Positions 41,204 through 49,569 of a stretch of DNA of 64,000 nt are shown in pieces. Source of the DNA: Bog-366 sp963722555 (GTDB lineage: Bacteria; Acidobacteriota; Terriglobia; UBA7540); the NCBI GenBank assembly GCA_963722555.1, contig CAVRNQ010000001.1, forward strand, positions 558,001-622,000. The letters are read 5' to 3'. The first letter of the stretch is position 1; the number at the start of each line of letters is the position of its first letter. Both the position numbers and the translations under genes were made by a program. Under the pieces are notes generated by a model, which was not told the origin of the DNA, did not search any database, and worked only from the letters and a program-made list of their open reading frames with translations.

Positions 41204-41207
41204 CGTT

Positions 41208-41948
41208 TTAGGAACCCGCCGACGGCCGCTGCAAATGGCCGTAGCCCGCCAGGGTGGAGAGCAATCGTTCCACGTTGAACCCGACCTCCCGGAAGACTTC
41301 CCGGAGGTCATGGTCGCGGTCTTCAAGATTCATGGACAGGAATTTCTCCGCCGGAATGTAGAACGGGTTGTCGCGAACCAGCGTGCCTTCGACCAGAAGG
41401 TGCCGGTGCACAGCGATGGCAGAGAACAGGTGAGGGATCTCGAGGTTCTCCACATCGTACTGGCATAGAGCTACACTGGGATAATGTTTCACGAGGTAGT
41501 TCAAGCGCGCGTGAAACTCGAAAAATTGCGGCACTGGGATACCGGCGGGTTCCGGCCAAATTCCCTCTTCCAGCCAGCGGACCGCCGGCGCGTGCGCGAC
41601 TTCGGCCTCGGTAAAGAAACTCTGCGCCCAATCCCTCAGGCGGTCCGGGTCCGCCGTTTCCTGCTGGAATTGCAGAGTGTGGTCGCCCAGATGACGCTCG
41701 ACATCCACGCCGAATTCGCGCAGCCGGGTGAGCATGTCGTCGTGCAAGAGGGCCGGCGCCAGGTAGCAACACCAGTTGCCCAGGCGCAACCCTTCGCTGA
41801 CGAACCCCGCCCAGCGAACCGCCCCGGCCTGGCCACGATGGAGAATGGCCATATGCTCGTGGCAGCGCAGGGGAGTCTCATCATTGAGGTAGGTGAAGAT
41901 GGGCGGCGACGTCGGGGGCTGGTCCGGCAACCGAGGCTCTCCCTTCAC
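41208..41948 (-). CDS. MEDS-domain protein (DcmR-like sensory domain)
   Basis: The 246-residue product consists mainly of a MEDS domain: HEHMAILHRGQAGAVRWAGF, FVSEGLRLGNWCCYLAP, and later YDVENLEIPHLFSAIAVHRH with LVRDNPFYIPAEKFL. MEDS (methanogen/methylotroph, DcmR sensory) domains are RecA-fold-like and usually sit beside kinase or output domains. Here no output domain is fused, so it may act through protein contacts. It is followed directly by the M28 peptidase gene. ATG at 41948. Confidence 0.82.
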   Translation of the reverse strand: MKGEPRLPDQPPTSPPIFTYLNDETPLRCHEHMAILHRGQAGAVRWAGFVSEGLRLGNWCCYLAPALLHDDMLTRLREFGVDVERHLGDHTLQFQQETADPDRLRDWAQSFFTEAEVAHAPAVRWLEEGIWPEPAGIPVPQFFEFHARLNYLVKHYPSVALCQYDVENLEIPHLFSAIAVHRHLLVEGTLVRDNPFYIPAEKFLSMNLEDRDHDLREVFREVGFNVERLLSTLAGYGHLQRPSAGS

Positions 41949-42320
41949 GGGCCCCCACCCTCACGGCGCAGATCACCCCCAGCGGCTGGGTCGGGCACAA
42001 GTTGGCCCTCAGGATCCGCGCGGAACGGTTCGAGGTTCGGCCCGCGCATTCTCTTTGGCCGCGATTATGCGTTTGCCGGAACGGGGTGTCAAGCGGGGTG
42101 GACCGCAGGGCTGCCCCCCGGCCAGTCCCCGGCACGCGGCGGGGTGGGCTTGGGGGGGTGCCGGGGCGAGTTCCGGCCGCGACCTTCGGGGCCCAATCTT
42201 TCTCTCCCCGCACTTTCAGACTGTGGCACAATATGAGTTCGGAAGGCGTTCACGGGCTGGTATTCGAAAACCGCAGGCTGCAAGTTTGTGCAGCCGGAAA
42301 TCTTCCGGTAGGAGTTGCCG
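41949..42320. other. Divergent intergenic region (MEDS and SYLF genes)
   Basis: The region is very GC-rich in the centre (runs of C and G around 42090-42170) and AT-richer near 42220-42300. No gene was found. Promoters for both divergent genes must lie here; ACAATATGAG near 42228 is a weak candidate for a -10 region of the SYLF gene. Confidence 0.4.
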
Positions 42321-43028
42321 ATGCGATGTTGGCTGGTGGGATGTCTCTCCCTCGTGTTGTGCGGGGCTGTCAGGGTCGGGCTGGCTGCGGATAAGGAAGC
42401 GGAGCGGCTGGATAATTCGGCGGAAGTCATTAACGAAATCATGGGGACTCCCGAGAAGGGGATCCCGCGCGACCTGCTCAACAAGTCGGTTTGTGTGGGC
42501 ATCGTCCCTTCGGAGCTGAAGGGCGCTTTTATGGTCGGCGCCAGTTTCGGTCGCGGCGTGCTGGTGTGCCGGCGCGGGGGGGACGGCCCCTGGGGCGCGC
42601 CTTCCCTGTTCACCGTGGGCGGCGCCAACTTCGGTTTCCAGATTGGCGGCCAAGCCACAGACTTTGTCCTGCTGGTCATGAACGGCCGGGGGGCGGAAAA
42701 ACTCCTGCAGAGCAAGATCAAGCTGGGCGCGGACGCTTCTGTGGCCGGGGGGCCCGTGGGCCGCACGGCGCAGGGCTCCACGGATCTGCAACTCCGCGCG
42801 GAGATCCTCACTTATTCGCGCTCGCGCGGCGCCTTTGCCGGTATCTCACTCGACGGCCAGGTGCTCAAGCAGGATGACGACGCGAACGAGAAGCTTTACG
42901 GCCGCCGCGTCGAACCCAAGGATATTCTCTTCAAGGGAACGGTGGCCGCGCCACCCGCGGCCCATGCACTGGATGCCGCGCTGACCCAGTATTCTCCTCA
43001 CGGTGGCGAGCCCTTCCGCGCGAGATAG
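42321..43028 (+). CDS. SYLF-domain (YSC84-like) lipid-binding protein
   Basis: The product has 235 residues from the ATG at 42321, which has AGGAG six bases upstream; the TTG at 42315 is less likely. A signal peptide (about 1-22, LVGCLSLVLCGAVRVGLAA) directs export. The SYLF pattern follows: IPRDLLNKSVCVGIVPSELK, GASFGRGVLVCRR, a PSLFTVGGANFGFQIGGQAT block, DFVLLVMNGRGAEKLLQSK and a late AEILTYSRSRGAFAGISLDG. SYLF proteins bind phospholipids; in bacteria they are secreted proteins of unknown role. It is a single gene. Confidence 0.9.
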   Translation: MRCWLVGCLSLVLCGAVRVGLAADKEAERLDNSAEVINEIMGTPEKGIPRDLLNKSVCVGIVPSELKGAFMVGASFGRGVLVCRRGGDGPWGAPSLFTVGGANFGFQIGGQATDFVLLVMNGRGAEKLLQSKIKLGADASVAGGPVGRTAQGSTDLQLRAEILTYSRSRGAFAGISLDGQVLKQDDDANEKLYGRRVEPKDILFKGTVAAPPAAHALDAALTQYSPHGGEPFRAR

Positions 43029-43174
43029 CCGCCGTGGTTTCTTCTCCGCGCTCCCGCGCCTTAGCTCGTGACCGGCCCCACCTGGAAGTCCCCCTCATTA
43101 ACTGGCCTGAGCAATTTTGACCAAACGCGTGAGCCATGCGGAACAGACACGCGAATCACCCCGGGGAATAAGTA

Positions 43175-45493
43175 GTGTGTGTCGCGCTGCCAGGGTATAA
43201 TACAAACATACTTGTGGAAACAGAATCCAAGATTCGAAGGGTCGCGTTCCTCGGCGACTACTTGCCGCGCAAGTGTGGCATCGCCACCTTCACGTCCGAC
43301 CTGCTGGCGTCCGTGGCGGCGGGGCACCCCCAAAGCCAGTGCTTCGCGGTGCCGGTGAATGACATCGAGGGCGGCTACGAGTATCCGGACGTAGTCCGCT
43401 TCGAGATTGAGGAGCAGGACTTAACGTCCTACCAGCGCGCGGCGGACTTCATCAACATCAGCAACGTGGACATCGTGTGCGTTCAGCACGAGTTTGGGAT
43501 TTACGGCGGGCCAGCCGGCCGCCATGTGCTGGCGCTGGTTCGCGAACTGAAAATGCCCGTCGTCACCACGTTCCATACACTCCTGCGCGAGCCGAACGAC
43601 ACCCAGCGGCGCGTGATGCAGGAATTGATCGCGCGCTCGACCCGGCTGGTGGCCATGACCGAACGCGGACGCCAGATGTTGCAGGATGTTTACAGGGCGC
43701 CCTCCACCAAGATCGATCTCATTCCGCATGGCATTCCCGACATACCGTTTGTCGATCCCAACTATTACAAGGACCAGTTTGGCGTAGAAGGAAGGGTTGT
43801 GTTGCTCACTTTCGGGCTGCTTTCGCCAAACAAGGGAATTGAGCATGTACTGAACGCTCTCCCGCAGATTCTGGCGGAATTCCCGGACGTTGTTTATGTC
43901 GTCCTGGGTGCGACGCATCCCCACGAGTTGCAAGAGCGCGGTGAGGCCTATCGTCTCAGCCTGGAAATCCTGGCCAAGAAGAACAAGGTCGACAAGAGCG
44001 TCATTTTCTACAACCGCTTCGTAGAACTCGAGGAGTTGAAAGAGTTCATTGGTGCGGCGGACCTCTACATTACGCCCTACCTCAACGAGGCGCAAATCAC
44101 GTCGGGCACGCTGGCTTACGCGTTTGGTGCGGGTAAAGCCGTGGTTTCGACTCCTTACTGGCACGCCGCGGAATTGCTGGCGGAAGAGCGCGGTGTTCTG
44201 GTGCCATTTAGAGACTCCCAGGCCATCGCGCGCGAGGTCGTCGGCTTGCTGCGCGATGCGACACGCCGCCATGCCATCCGCAAGAACGCCTACAAGCTGG
44301 GCCGCGAAATGGTCTGGAACAACGTGGCGCGGCTCTACATGCACTCCTTCGAACAGGCTCGCCTCCAGGGTGCCTTGTTGTCCCGAAAGTTATTCGCTAC
44401 GAAGACTCTCGACCAGCAACCGCGGGAGTTGCCGGAAGTAAGACTGGACCATCTTTCCCGGATGACCGATTCGACTGGCGTTTTCCAACACGCCATTCTT
44501 ACTGTGCCGAATTTTTCCGAAGGATACTCCACGGACGACAACGCCCGTGCCTTCATTCTTATGACGCTGCTCGACGAGTTGAAGGAAGAACCGGCACGCG
44601 TACGGACGCTTTCCACCACTTACGCCGCCTTCTTGAATCACGCCTTCGATGACAAAACGAAACGGTTCCATAACCTCCTGAGTTTCGACCGCCGCTGGCT
44701 TGATGAACAGGGGTCTGAGGATTGTCACGCCCGCGCGCTCTGGGCGCTGGGCGTGGGCGTAGGACGCTCCCCTCGCCGAAGTTTTCAGATTATGGCCGGA
44801 CAACTCTTCGCGCGGGCATTGCCGGTGGTCCCAAAGTTCACTTCGCCGCGCGCCTGGGCATTCTGCCTCATCGGCATCCACGAATATCTACGCCGTCTGA
44901 GCGGCGACCGCTCAGTCAGTCAAATCCGCGAAGCGCTCATCGCACGGTTGATGGATATTTTCGACAGGGCCTCCCATCCCGATTGGCCCTGGTTTGAAGA
45001 GGAGTTAAGTTACGACAATGCCAAGCTCGCGCACGCCCTGATTCTCAGCGGACGTGCTAACGGACATCAAAGAGCGTTTGACCGAGGCCTCGAGGCGTTA
45101 CGTTGGCTGGTGGAGGTGCAAACCTCCGAGAATGGGCACTTCCGGCCCATCGGCAGCAATGGATTTTATCGGCGCGGCGGAATACGCGCGACCTTCGACC
45201 AGCAGCCTATCGAGGCTCAGGCGATGGTGTCGGCTTGTCTTGAGGCCTATCGCGCGACCTCGGACTCCTGGTGGTACGAACACGCCCAACGCGCCTTCGA
45301 CTGGTTCTTGGGCTGGAACGACCTCGGCTTGGAACTTCACTCCGTCAATACCGGCGGCTGCTGCGACGCTTTGCACGTGGATCGAGTTAACGGGAACCAG
45401 GGAGCCGAATCAACGCTGGCCTTCCTGCTGTCGCTGGCGGAAATGAGGCTCATGCAAGACACGGTCACGGTGTTCAACGAGCCGGCTTTGTAG
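43175..45493 (+). CDS. GT4 glycosyltransferase fused to an alpha/alpha-barrel glycosidase-like domain
   Basis: Residues about 20-400 of this 772-residue protein form a GT-B glycosyltransferase of family 4: FLGDYLPRKCGIATFTSDLL, VCVQHEFGIYGG, PHGIPD at 184-189, LLTFGLLSPNKGIEHVLNAL, and the sugar-nucleotide motif NEAQITSGTLAYAFGAGKAV at 304-323. Residues about 420-772 resemble a six-hairpin (alpha/alpha) barrel: NFSEGYSTDDNARAFI, EDCHARALWALG, SYDNAKLAHALIL, FDQQPIEAQAMVSACL. The frame opens with GTG 43175 (GGGG upstream); GTG 43214 is an alternative. It is followed after 13 bases by a GH130 enzyme, so it probably makes or remodels a mannose-type glycan. Acceptor unknown. Confidence 0.85.
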   Translation: MCVALPGYNTNILVETESKIRRVAFLGDYLPRKCGIATFTSDLLASVAAGHPQSQCFAVPVNDIEGGYEYPDVVRFEIEEQDLTSYQRAADFINISNVDIVCVQHEFGIYGGPAGRHVLALVRELKMPVVTTFHTLLREPNDTQRRVMQELIARSTRLVAMTERGRQMLQDVYRAPSTKIDLIPHGIPDIPFVDPNYYKDQFGVEGRVVLLTFGLLSPNKGIEHVLNALPQILAEFPDVVYVVLGATHPHELQERGEAYRLSLEILAKKNKVDKSVIFYNRFVELEELKEFIGAADLYITPYLNEAQITSGTLAYAFGAGKAVVSTPYWHAAELLAEERGVLVPFRDSQAIAREVVGLLRDATRRHAIRKNAYKLGREMVWNNVARLYMHSFEQARLQGALLSRKLFATKTLDQQPRELPEVRLDHLSRMTDSTGVFQHAILTVPNFSEGYSTDDNARAFILMTLLDELKEEPARVRTLSTTYAAFLNHAFDDKTKRFHNLLSFDRRWLDEQGSEDCHARALWALGVGVGRSPRRSFQIMAGQLFARALPVVPKFTSPRAWAFCLIGIHEYLRRLSGDRSVSQIREALIARLMDIFDRASHPDWPWFEEELSYDNAKLAHALILSGRANGHQRAFDRGLEALRWLVEVQTSENGHFRPIGSNGFYRRGGIRATFDQQPIEAQAMVSACLEAYRATSDSWWYEHAQRAFDWFLGWNDLGLELHSVNTGGCCDALHVDRVNGNQGAESTLAFLLSLAEMRLMQDTVTVFNEPAL
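43196..43201 (+). promoter_or_regulatory. TATAAT -10-like element near the glycosyltransferase start
   Basis: A perfect TATAAT lies at 43196-43201, but no good -35 is found 16-18 bases upstream (TAGTGT at 43173). If it is used, transcription would start near 43208 and translation would have to begin at GTG 43214 with almost no leader. It may also be a coincidence within the coding frame. Confidence 0.3.
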
Positions 45494-45506
45494 CCCCAAT
45501 CATCCC

Positions 45507-46961
45507 ATGAAAACCATCAATGTCAAACGCACCACCGTCACGTTGCTTCCGGACCGCAGGCGTGTGCTGGCCCGGCCGTTTCGCCCCATGAGCGACCAGC
45601 GCTCCGTCAAAATCTGCGCGCGAGTCATGGCTCTTCCGGAAAGCGAAGTCCATGCGCTGCTGGAGCAGGTGCGGGCCGAATTTGGTGAACGCCACCCGAA
45701 GGTCCGCGAGTTCCTCAAACGGCAGTTTGACGAGGTCCGACCCTATTTGCTCAATGGCCAGAGACTCTCCGAAGAACGGGAGTTGTTACTCGGTGGATAT
45801 TTCACTCACGAGTGTTCACTCGAAGCCGCGGCGTTGTTCAATCCCTCCATCGTGCCGCACCCGAATCAGTCGGACCTCCCGCCCGGCTCGCTGCGCTTCA
45901 TTCTGAGCCTGCGGGCCACGGCCGAAGGGCACGTTTCCTCCATCACCTTTCGCACCGGACGCCTGGACGCTAACAACAACATCAGGATCGACACGCCAGC
46001 CCGTTACAGCCTTGAGCCGGTGCAAGTGCCCAATGCGATTTATGAGAAGCGCCTGTTCGAGCGGAAGCTTCAGGAACTTGGTCTGGTTGGCGACTTCAAC
46101 CGGGAGGTTCTCAAAGGCTTGGGGGACGCATTCACGTTGGAAGAACTGCGCACTAGCGTCAGTTTCGCCGTGAAACGGCTCCGGGTACCTGACCAAGAAA
46201 CCCAAAGCGTAGCCAGGGAAACTCTGATGCTGGCCCAATCGAATTACGAAGTGCAATTTGCGCCGGACTCGCGTTTGTCCGAACGCGTATTGTTCCCCGC
46301 CACACCCGCGCAGAGCAACGGGATCGAGGACGCCCGCTTTGTTCTATTTCAAAACGAGGACGGCACGCGGACTTATTACGCGACTTACACGGCTTACGAC
46401 GGCAAGATGATCCTGCCGCAGTTCCTCGAGACATCCGACTTTCTTCATTTCAAATTCATCACGCTGAATGGCCCGGCCGTCGTGAACAAAGGCATGGCGC
46501 TCTTCCCACGAAAGATTAAAGGCCTCTATGCGATGCTGGGCCGGCAGGACGCCGAAAACATCTACGTGATGTTCTCCGATAATCTGCATTTCTGGCACAC
46601 CATGCAGCTTGTCTTGGAGCCGTTGTTCCCGTGGGAATTCATCCAGATGGGCAATTGCGGCTCGCCGATCGAAACCGAAGGCGGCTGGCTCGTGCTCAGT
46701 CACGGAGTGGGCCCGATGCGGAAATACTGCATCGGCGCTTTCCTGCTCGATCGTGATGACCCTGCCAAAGTCATCGGTCGCCTGCGCGATCCGCTCATCG
46801 TGCCCAACGAAGACGAACGCGAAGGCTATGTCCCTAACGTCGTTTACTCCTGCGGCAGTCTTCTGCACGGCGGGCAACTGATTATTCCCTACGGGACGGC
46901 CGACTACGCCACAACGTTCGCCACGGTGCCGCTCGACGAAGTATTGGCCGCGATGGAATAG
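45507..46961 (+). CDS. GH130-family glycosidase / mannoside phosphorylase
   Basis: The 484-residue product has a long N-terminal helical extension (about 1-110). A five-bladed beta-propeller core follows: FNPSIVPHPNQ near 111-121, NGIEDARFVLF with the likely catalytic Asp275, TYYATYTAYDGKMILPQFLE, VNKGMALFPRKIKGLYAMLG, GNCGSPIETEGGWLVLSHGV and YIPYGTADYAT-like IIPYGTADYATTFATV at the end. GH130 enzymes act on beta-mannosides, some by phosphorolysis. It is 13 bases downstream of the glycosyltransferase fusion, suggesting the pair builds and trims the same glycan. Hydrolase versus phosphorylase cannot be decided here. Confidence 0.85.
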   Translation: MKTINVKRTTVTLLPDRRRVLARPFRPMSDQRSVKICARVMALPESEVHALLEQVRAEFGERHPKVREFLKRQFDEVRPYLLNGQRLSEERELLLGGYFTHECSLEAAALFNPSIVPHPNQSDLPPGSLRFILSLRATAEGHVSSITFRTGRLDANNNIRIDTPARYSLEPVQVPNAIYEKRLFERKLQELGLVGDFNREVLKGLGDAFTLEELRTSVSFAVKRLRVPDQETQSVARETLMLAQSNYEVQFAPDSRLSERVLFPATPAQSNGIEDARFVLFQNEDGTRTYYATYTAYDGKMILPQFLETSDFLHFKFITLNGPAVVNKGMALFPRKIKGLYAMLGRQDAENIYVMFSDNLHFWHTMQLVLEPLFPWEFIQMGNCGSPIETEGGWLVLSHGVGPMRKYCIGAFLLDRDDPAKVIGRLRDPLIVPNEDEREGYVPNVVYSCGSLLHGGQLIIPYGTADYATTFATVPLDEVLAAME

Positions 46962-47138
46962 TCCTGTGCCTGTCTAGAACTCGGTCAACCCTGTAATCAC
47001 TGAAGTTATTGGAGAGCGAGGCTGACCCCCAACTTGGCTGCTGTTGGGTGTCTCGTCTTCACTGCTTGCTACACTCCGGCATTCGGACTCGGGCACGGAT
47101 GCAAGGGGGGAGGATTCTGCCTCCCCCACTACTGACGT

Positions 47139-47247
47139 TTACAGAATATAGTGACACCTATTCTTTGTAGCGCCGCCGTCCCGGCGGCATTTTCCGGTGC
47201 CGGCAAGATGCCGGCGCTACGCGAGAACTGTCACTATATTATGCACC
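47139..47247. repeat. Palindromic MITE-like unit (ATATAGTGACA ends)
   Basis: CAGAATATAGTGACA at 47140-47154 pairs with TGTCACTATATT at 47229-47240. The interior holds GTAGCGCCGCCGTCCCGGCG, then CCGGTGCCGGCAAGATGCCG and GCGCTACGC, so TAGCGCC/GGCGCTA pair as well. This fills most of the 300-base convergent gap between the GH130 gene and the following kinase gene; I see no gene in the rest. Confidence 0.65.
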
Positions 47248-47267
47248 CCTCAATAGTAATTGCCTCT

Positions 47268-48524
47268 TCACGATGCTGCTTCCGGGGGTTCGCCGTCCGG
47301 CAGGAAGACGCGGAAGCACGCGCCTTGTCCCGGCTCGCTCGCGAGACGAATCCACCCGCGGTGATCATCCACAATCTTGGAAACCAGGGAAAGACCCAGC
47401 CCCACTCCGCTTTCCTTGGTGGTGAAGAAGGGATTGAAAATCTGCTCGCGCAGTTCGACGGGAACGCCTGGGCCGGTGTCTTCGAAAGCGATCTCGACGC
47501 CGCGCCGCTCGTCGGATGACGCGGGCGACGCGGCCACGCGCAGCTTGCCGCCGGCGGGTCCCATGGCCTCGTAGGCGTTGAGCGCCAGATTCGTGAACAC
47601 CTGCTCGGTCAGGTCGCGGTCCACCGAGATTACCGGCAGGTCCGCCGCGAATTGCCGCTCCACTTCCACCTTGGCGTCCGGCCAGCGGTCGTGTGCTGCC
47701 TTCAGCGCCCGATCGAGCAAGGGCGGAATCTGCTCTGCATGGCGCTCCAGTTTGAGCGGTCTGGCGAAATCGAGGAAGCGCGTCACGATGGCGTTCATGC
47801 GATTCACTTCGCTCGAAATGTATCCCGCCAGCTCGGTCGTGAGGGGGTCGGCGACCGCGAGCTTCCGCGCCAGCGTTTCCGCCGAACCCTTGATCACGGC
47901 CAGCGGATTCCGCAATTCGTGCGCGAGGCCTGCCGAAAGCTGGCCGAGGGCCGCCAGCCGCTCGGAGCGCCGCGCCTCCTCCTGCGCCTGCTCCAATCGC
48001 CGGTTCGTCTCCGCCAAAGCCTCGGCGAGTTCCCGATAGCGCGTCGCCTGCCGCCGATTCTCTGTCACGAACCGATTCACGACGATTGCGGCGAGGAAGA
48101 GAAAGAGATTCCGGATGGCCAGCTCCGTGGCGGCATCCGCCGTGGGCTCGTATTCGCTGAGCGCGGGAAACAGGAACGAGCAGTAAACTGCCGAGGTGAG
48201 GCCTGTCCACGCGATCGTGGGCCACGCCTCAAAGTACATCGCCGCCGTGACCACGGGCACAAAGTAAATCAGGTAATAGCTGCTCTGGATCCCGCCCGTG
48301 TAGTCCACGAGCAGCGACGCGAGCAGGATTTTCAGGATGACGCTGTAGCTCCGCCCGCGCCTGGGAACCCAGTTCAGGAAACGGTGTTCAAAGATCTGGA
48401 ATGCCCCAATGGCGAGGAGGGTAAGCTGTTTGTGGATAACCAGGCGCGGCTGCAACACCGCCAAGCCGGCCAGAAACGCCAGCCATAGCAGGTCCATCCA
48501 CGCGAAACTGCGCCGTTCCGCCAT
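47268..48524 (-). CDS. Membrane sensor histidine kinase
   Basis: From the ATG at 48524 (a GTG at 48557 would add 11 residues) the 418-residue protein has about five membrane helices in the first 150 residues and no large periplasmic domain. A coiled coil then leads to His202 in LSAGLAHELRNPLAVIKGSA. The N box is LNAYEAMGPAGG, G1 is EDTGPGVP and G2 is GVGLGLSLVSKIVDDHRG. The architecture is that of NtrB/AtoS-type kinases with a membrane sensor. No regulator gene is adjacent. The right flank to 48747 carries small hairpins. Confidence 0.9.
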   Translation of the reverse strand: MAERRSFAWMDLLWLAFLAGLAVLQPRLVIHKQLTLLAIGAFQIFEHRFLNWVPRRGRSYSVILKILLASLLVDYTGGIQSSYYLIYFVPVVTAAMYFEAWPTIAWTGLTSAVYCSFLFPALSEYEPTADAATELAIRNLFLFLAAIVVNRFVTENRRQATRYRELAEALAETNRRLEQAQEEARRSERLAALGQLSAGLAHELRNPLAVIKGSAETLARKLAVADPLTTELAGYISSEVNRMNAIVTRFLDFARPLKLERHAEQIPPLLDRALKAAHDRWPDAKVEVERQFAADLPVISVDRDLTEQVFTNLALNAYEAMGPAGGKLRVAASPASSDERRGVEIAFEDTGPGVPVELREQIFNPFFTTKESGVGLGLSLVSKIVDDHRGWIRLASEPGQGACFRVFLPDGEPPEAAS

Positions 48525-48602
48525 GTCGCTTGAGTTTACCCCGAGCAACTTTAACACAAACCCCTCTGCCGGCGCGACGAGCGTCCTGGGTCGGCGGTGG
48601 GC

Positions 48603-48690
48603 CGGTTTGGAGTAGAGGCGGCTTTACGCCGCCATTTGGCGAGGTAAACTCGCCGCTTCAGCATCAAACTGACCCACTCCGCCAGGGTCA
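48603..48690. repeat. Cluster of three small palindromes
   Basis: GGCGGCTTTACGCCGCC (about 48618-48634), GGCGAGGTAAACTCGCC just after it and TGACCCACTCCGCCAGGGTCA near 48670 are three neat hairpins in a row. They lie between two genes on the same strand (the isomerase stop and the kinase start). Confidence 0.6.
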
Positions 48691-48747
48691 GTTCGCGGTT
48701 TCACAAAGCGCCGGTGCACTTTCGACCCCTGCCGCGGGGGCGCCGAG

Positions 48748-49569
48748 CTACGTGCGGAGGCCGATCTCCTGCATCAGCTTGTTCGTCTCGCGGTAGGCCT
48801 CAGTGACCCACTCGACGATCTTCTCGGGGTTGGGCGAGTACTCCAGCTCGATGCTGATGGTCCCGCCGAATCCCAGTTTTTTCAGTTGCGCGAGGTAAGG
48901 CCGGAAATTCACCACGCCGCGTCCGGGCGGCAGATCGCCGTGCTTCGCGCCATCACAATCCGAGAAGTGCACGTGGGCGATCTTCCCCTGGAGTTTGGGG
49001 ATGTCTTCAGCGGGCGTGTGGGCGAGAGCCAGATGCGAGATGTCGAGATTGGCGCGCACGGCGGGATGGTCCGCGTCATTCAGGAAATCCACCATCTTGG
49101 GGAGGGTATTGACGAGGGAAAGGTGGAACGGCTCGAGCTCAATGGCGATCTCGAGGCCCAACCCGGCGGCGTAGCCGCCCAGCTCGCGCACCGCTTCCAC
49201 GGCCCATTTCCACTGATCCAGGGGCGCGATCACCTCCTGCTGCCAGATGTATTCACCCAGCACCAGCAGAAGGTTCCGGGCGGCGAGCTCGTAAACAAAA
49301 TCCAGATGCGCCTTGGCACGCTCCAGGTGGAATTGGCGGACCGCGCGATTGAAATCCGCAATGCCCAGCGCGCAGCAGCACACGCTGATGACCGGCAGGC
49401 CCACTTGGCAGCAGGTGTCCTTGATGAGCCGCCGTTCTTTGACGTCGATCTCGAGGGGATCGGCCGAGATATCGATGGTGTCAAAACCGATCTCCCGGGT
49501 CCTGCGAATGCCTTCCGCCGTGCCCACGGGGGAACCCAGCCAGGCGGAATTGATGAGTCCGAGTTTCAT
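48748..49569 (-). CDS. Sugar phosphate isomerase/epimerase (xylose isomerase-like TIM barrel)
   Basis: The product has 273 residues from the ATG at 49569, which has GGAG upstream. MKLGLINSAWLGSPVGTAEG begins the barrel. GFDTIDISADP, VGLPVISVCCCALG, LEIAIELEPFHLSLVN, NLDISHLALAHTP, IAHVHFSDCDGAKHGDLPPG and TISIELEYSPNPE provide the metal-binding Glu, Asp, His and Glu ligands of the AP_endonuc_2/IolE-type fold. Its ATG overlaps the stop of the upstream oxidoreductase gene by four bases, a tight operon of the kind used in inositol or rare-sugar catabolism. Confidence 0.88.
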   Translation of the reverse strand: MKLGLINSAWLGSPVGTAEGIRRTREIGFDTIDISADPLEIDVKERRLIKDTCCQVGLPVISVCCCALGIADFNRAVRQFHLERAKAHLDFVYELAARNLLLVLGEYIWQQEVIAPLDQWKWAVEAVRELGGYAAGLGLEIAIELEPFHLSLVNTLPKMVDFLNDADHPAVRANLDISHLALAHTPAEDIPKLQGKIAHVHFSDCDGAKHGDLPPGRGVVNFRPYLAQLKKLGFGGTISIELEYSPNPEKIVEWVTEAYRETNKLMQEIGLRT

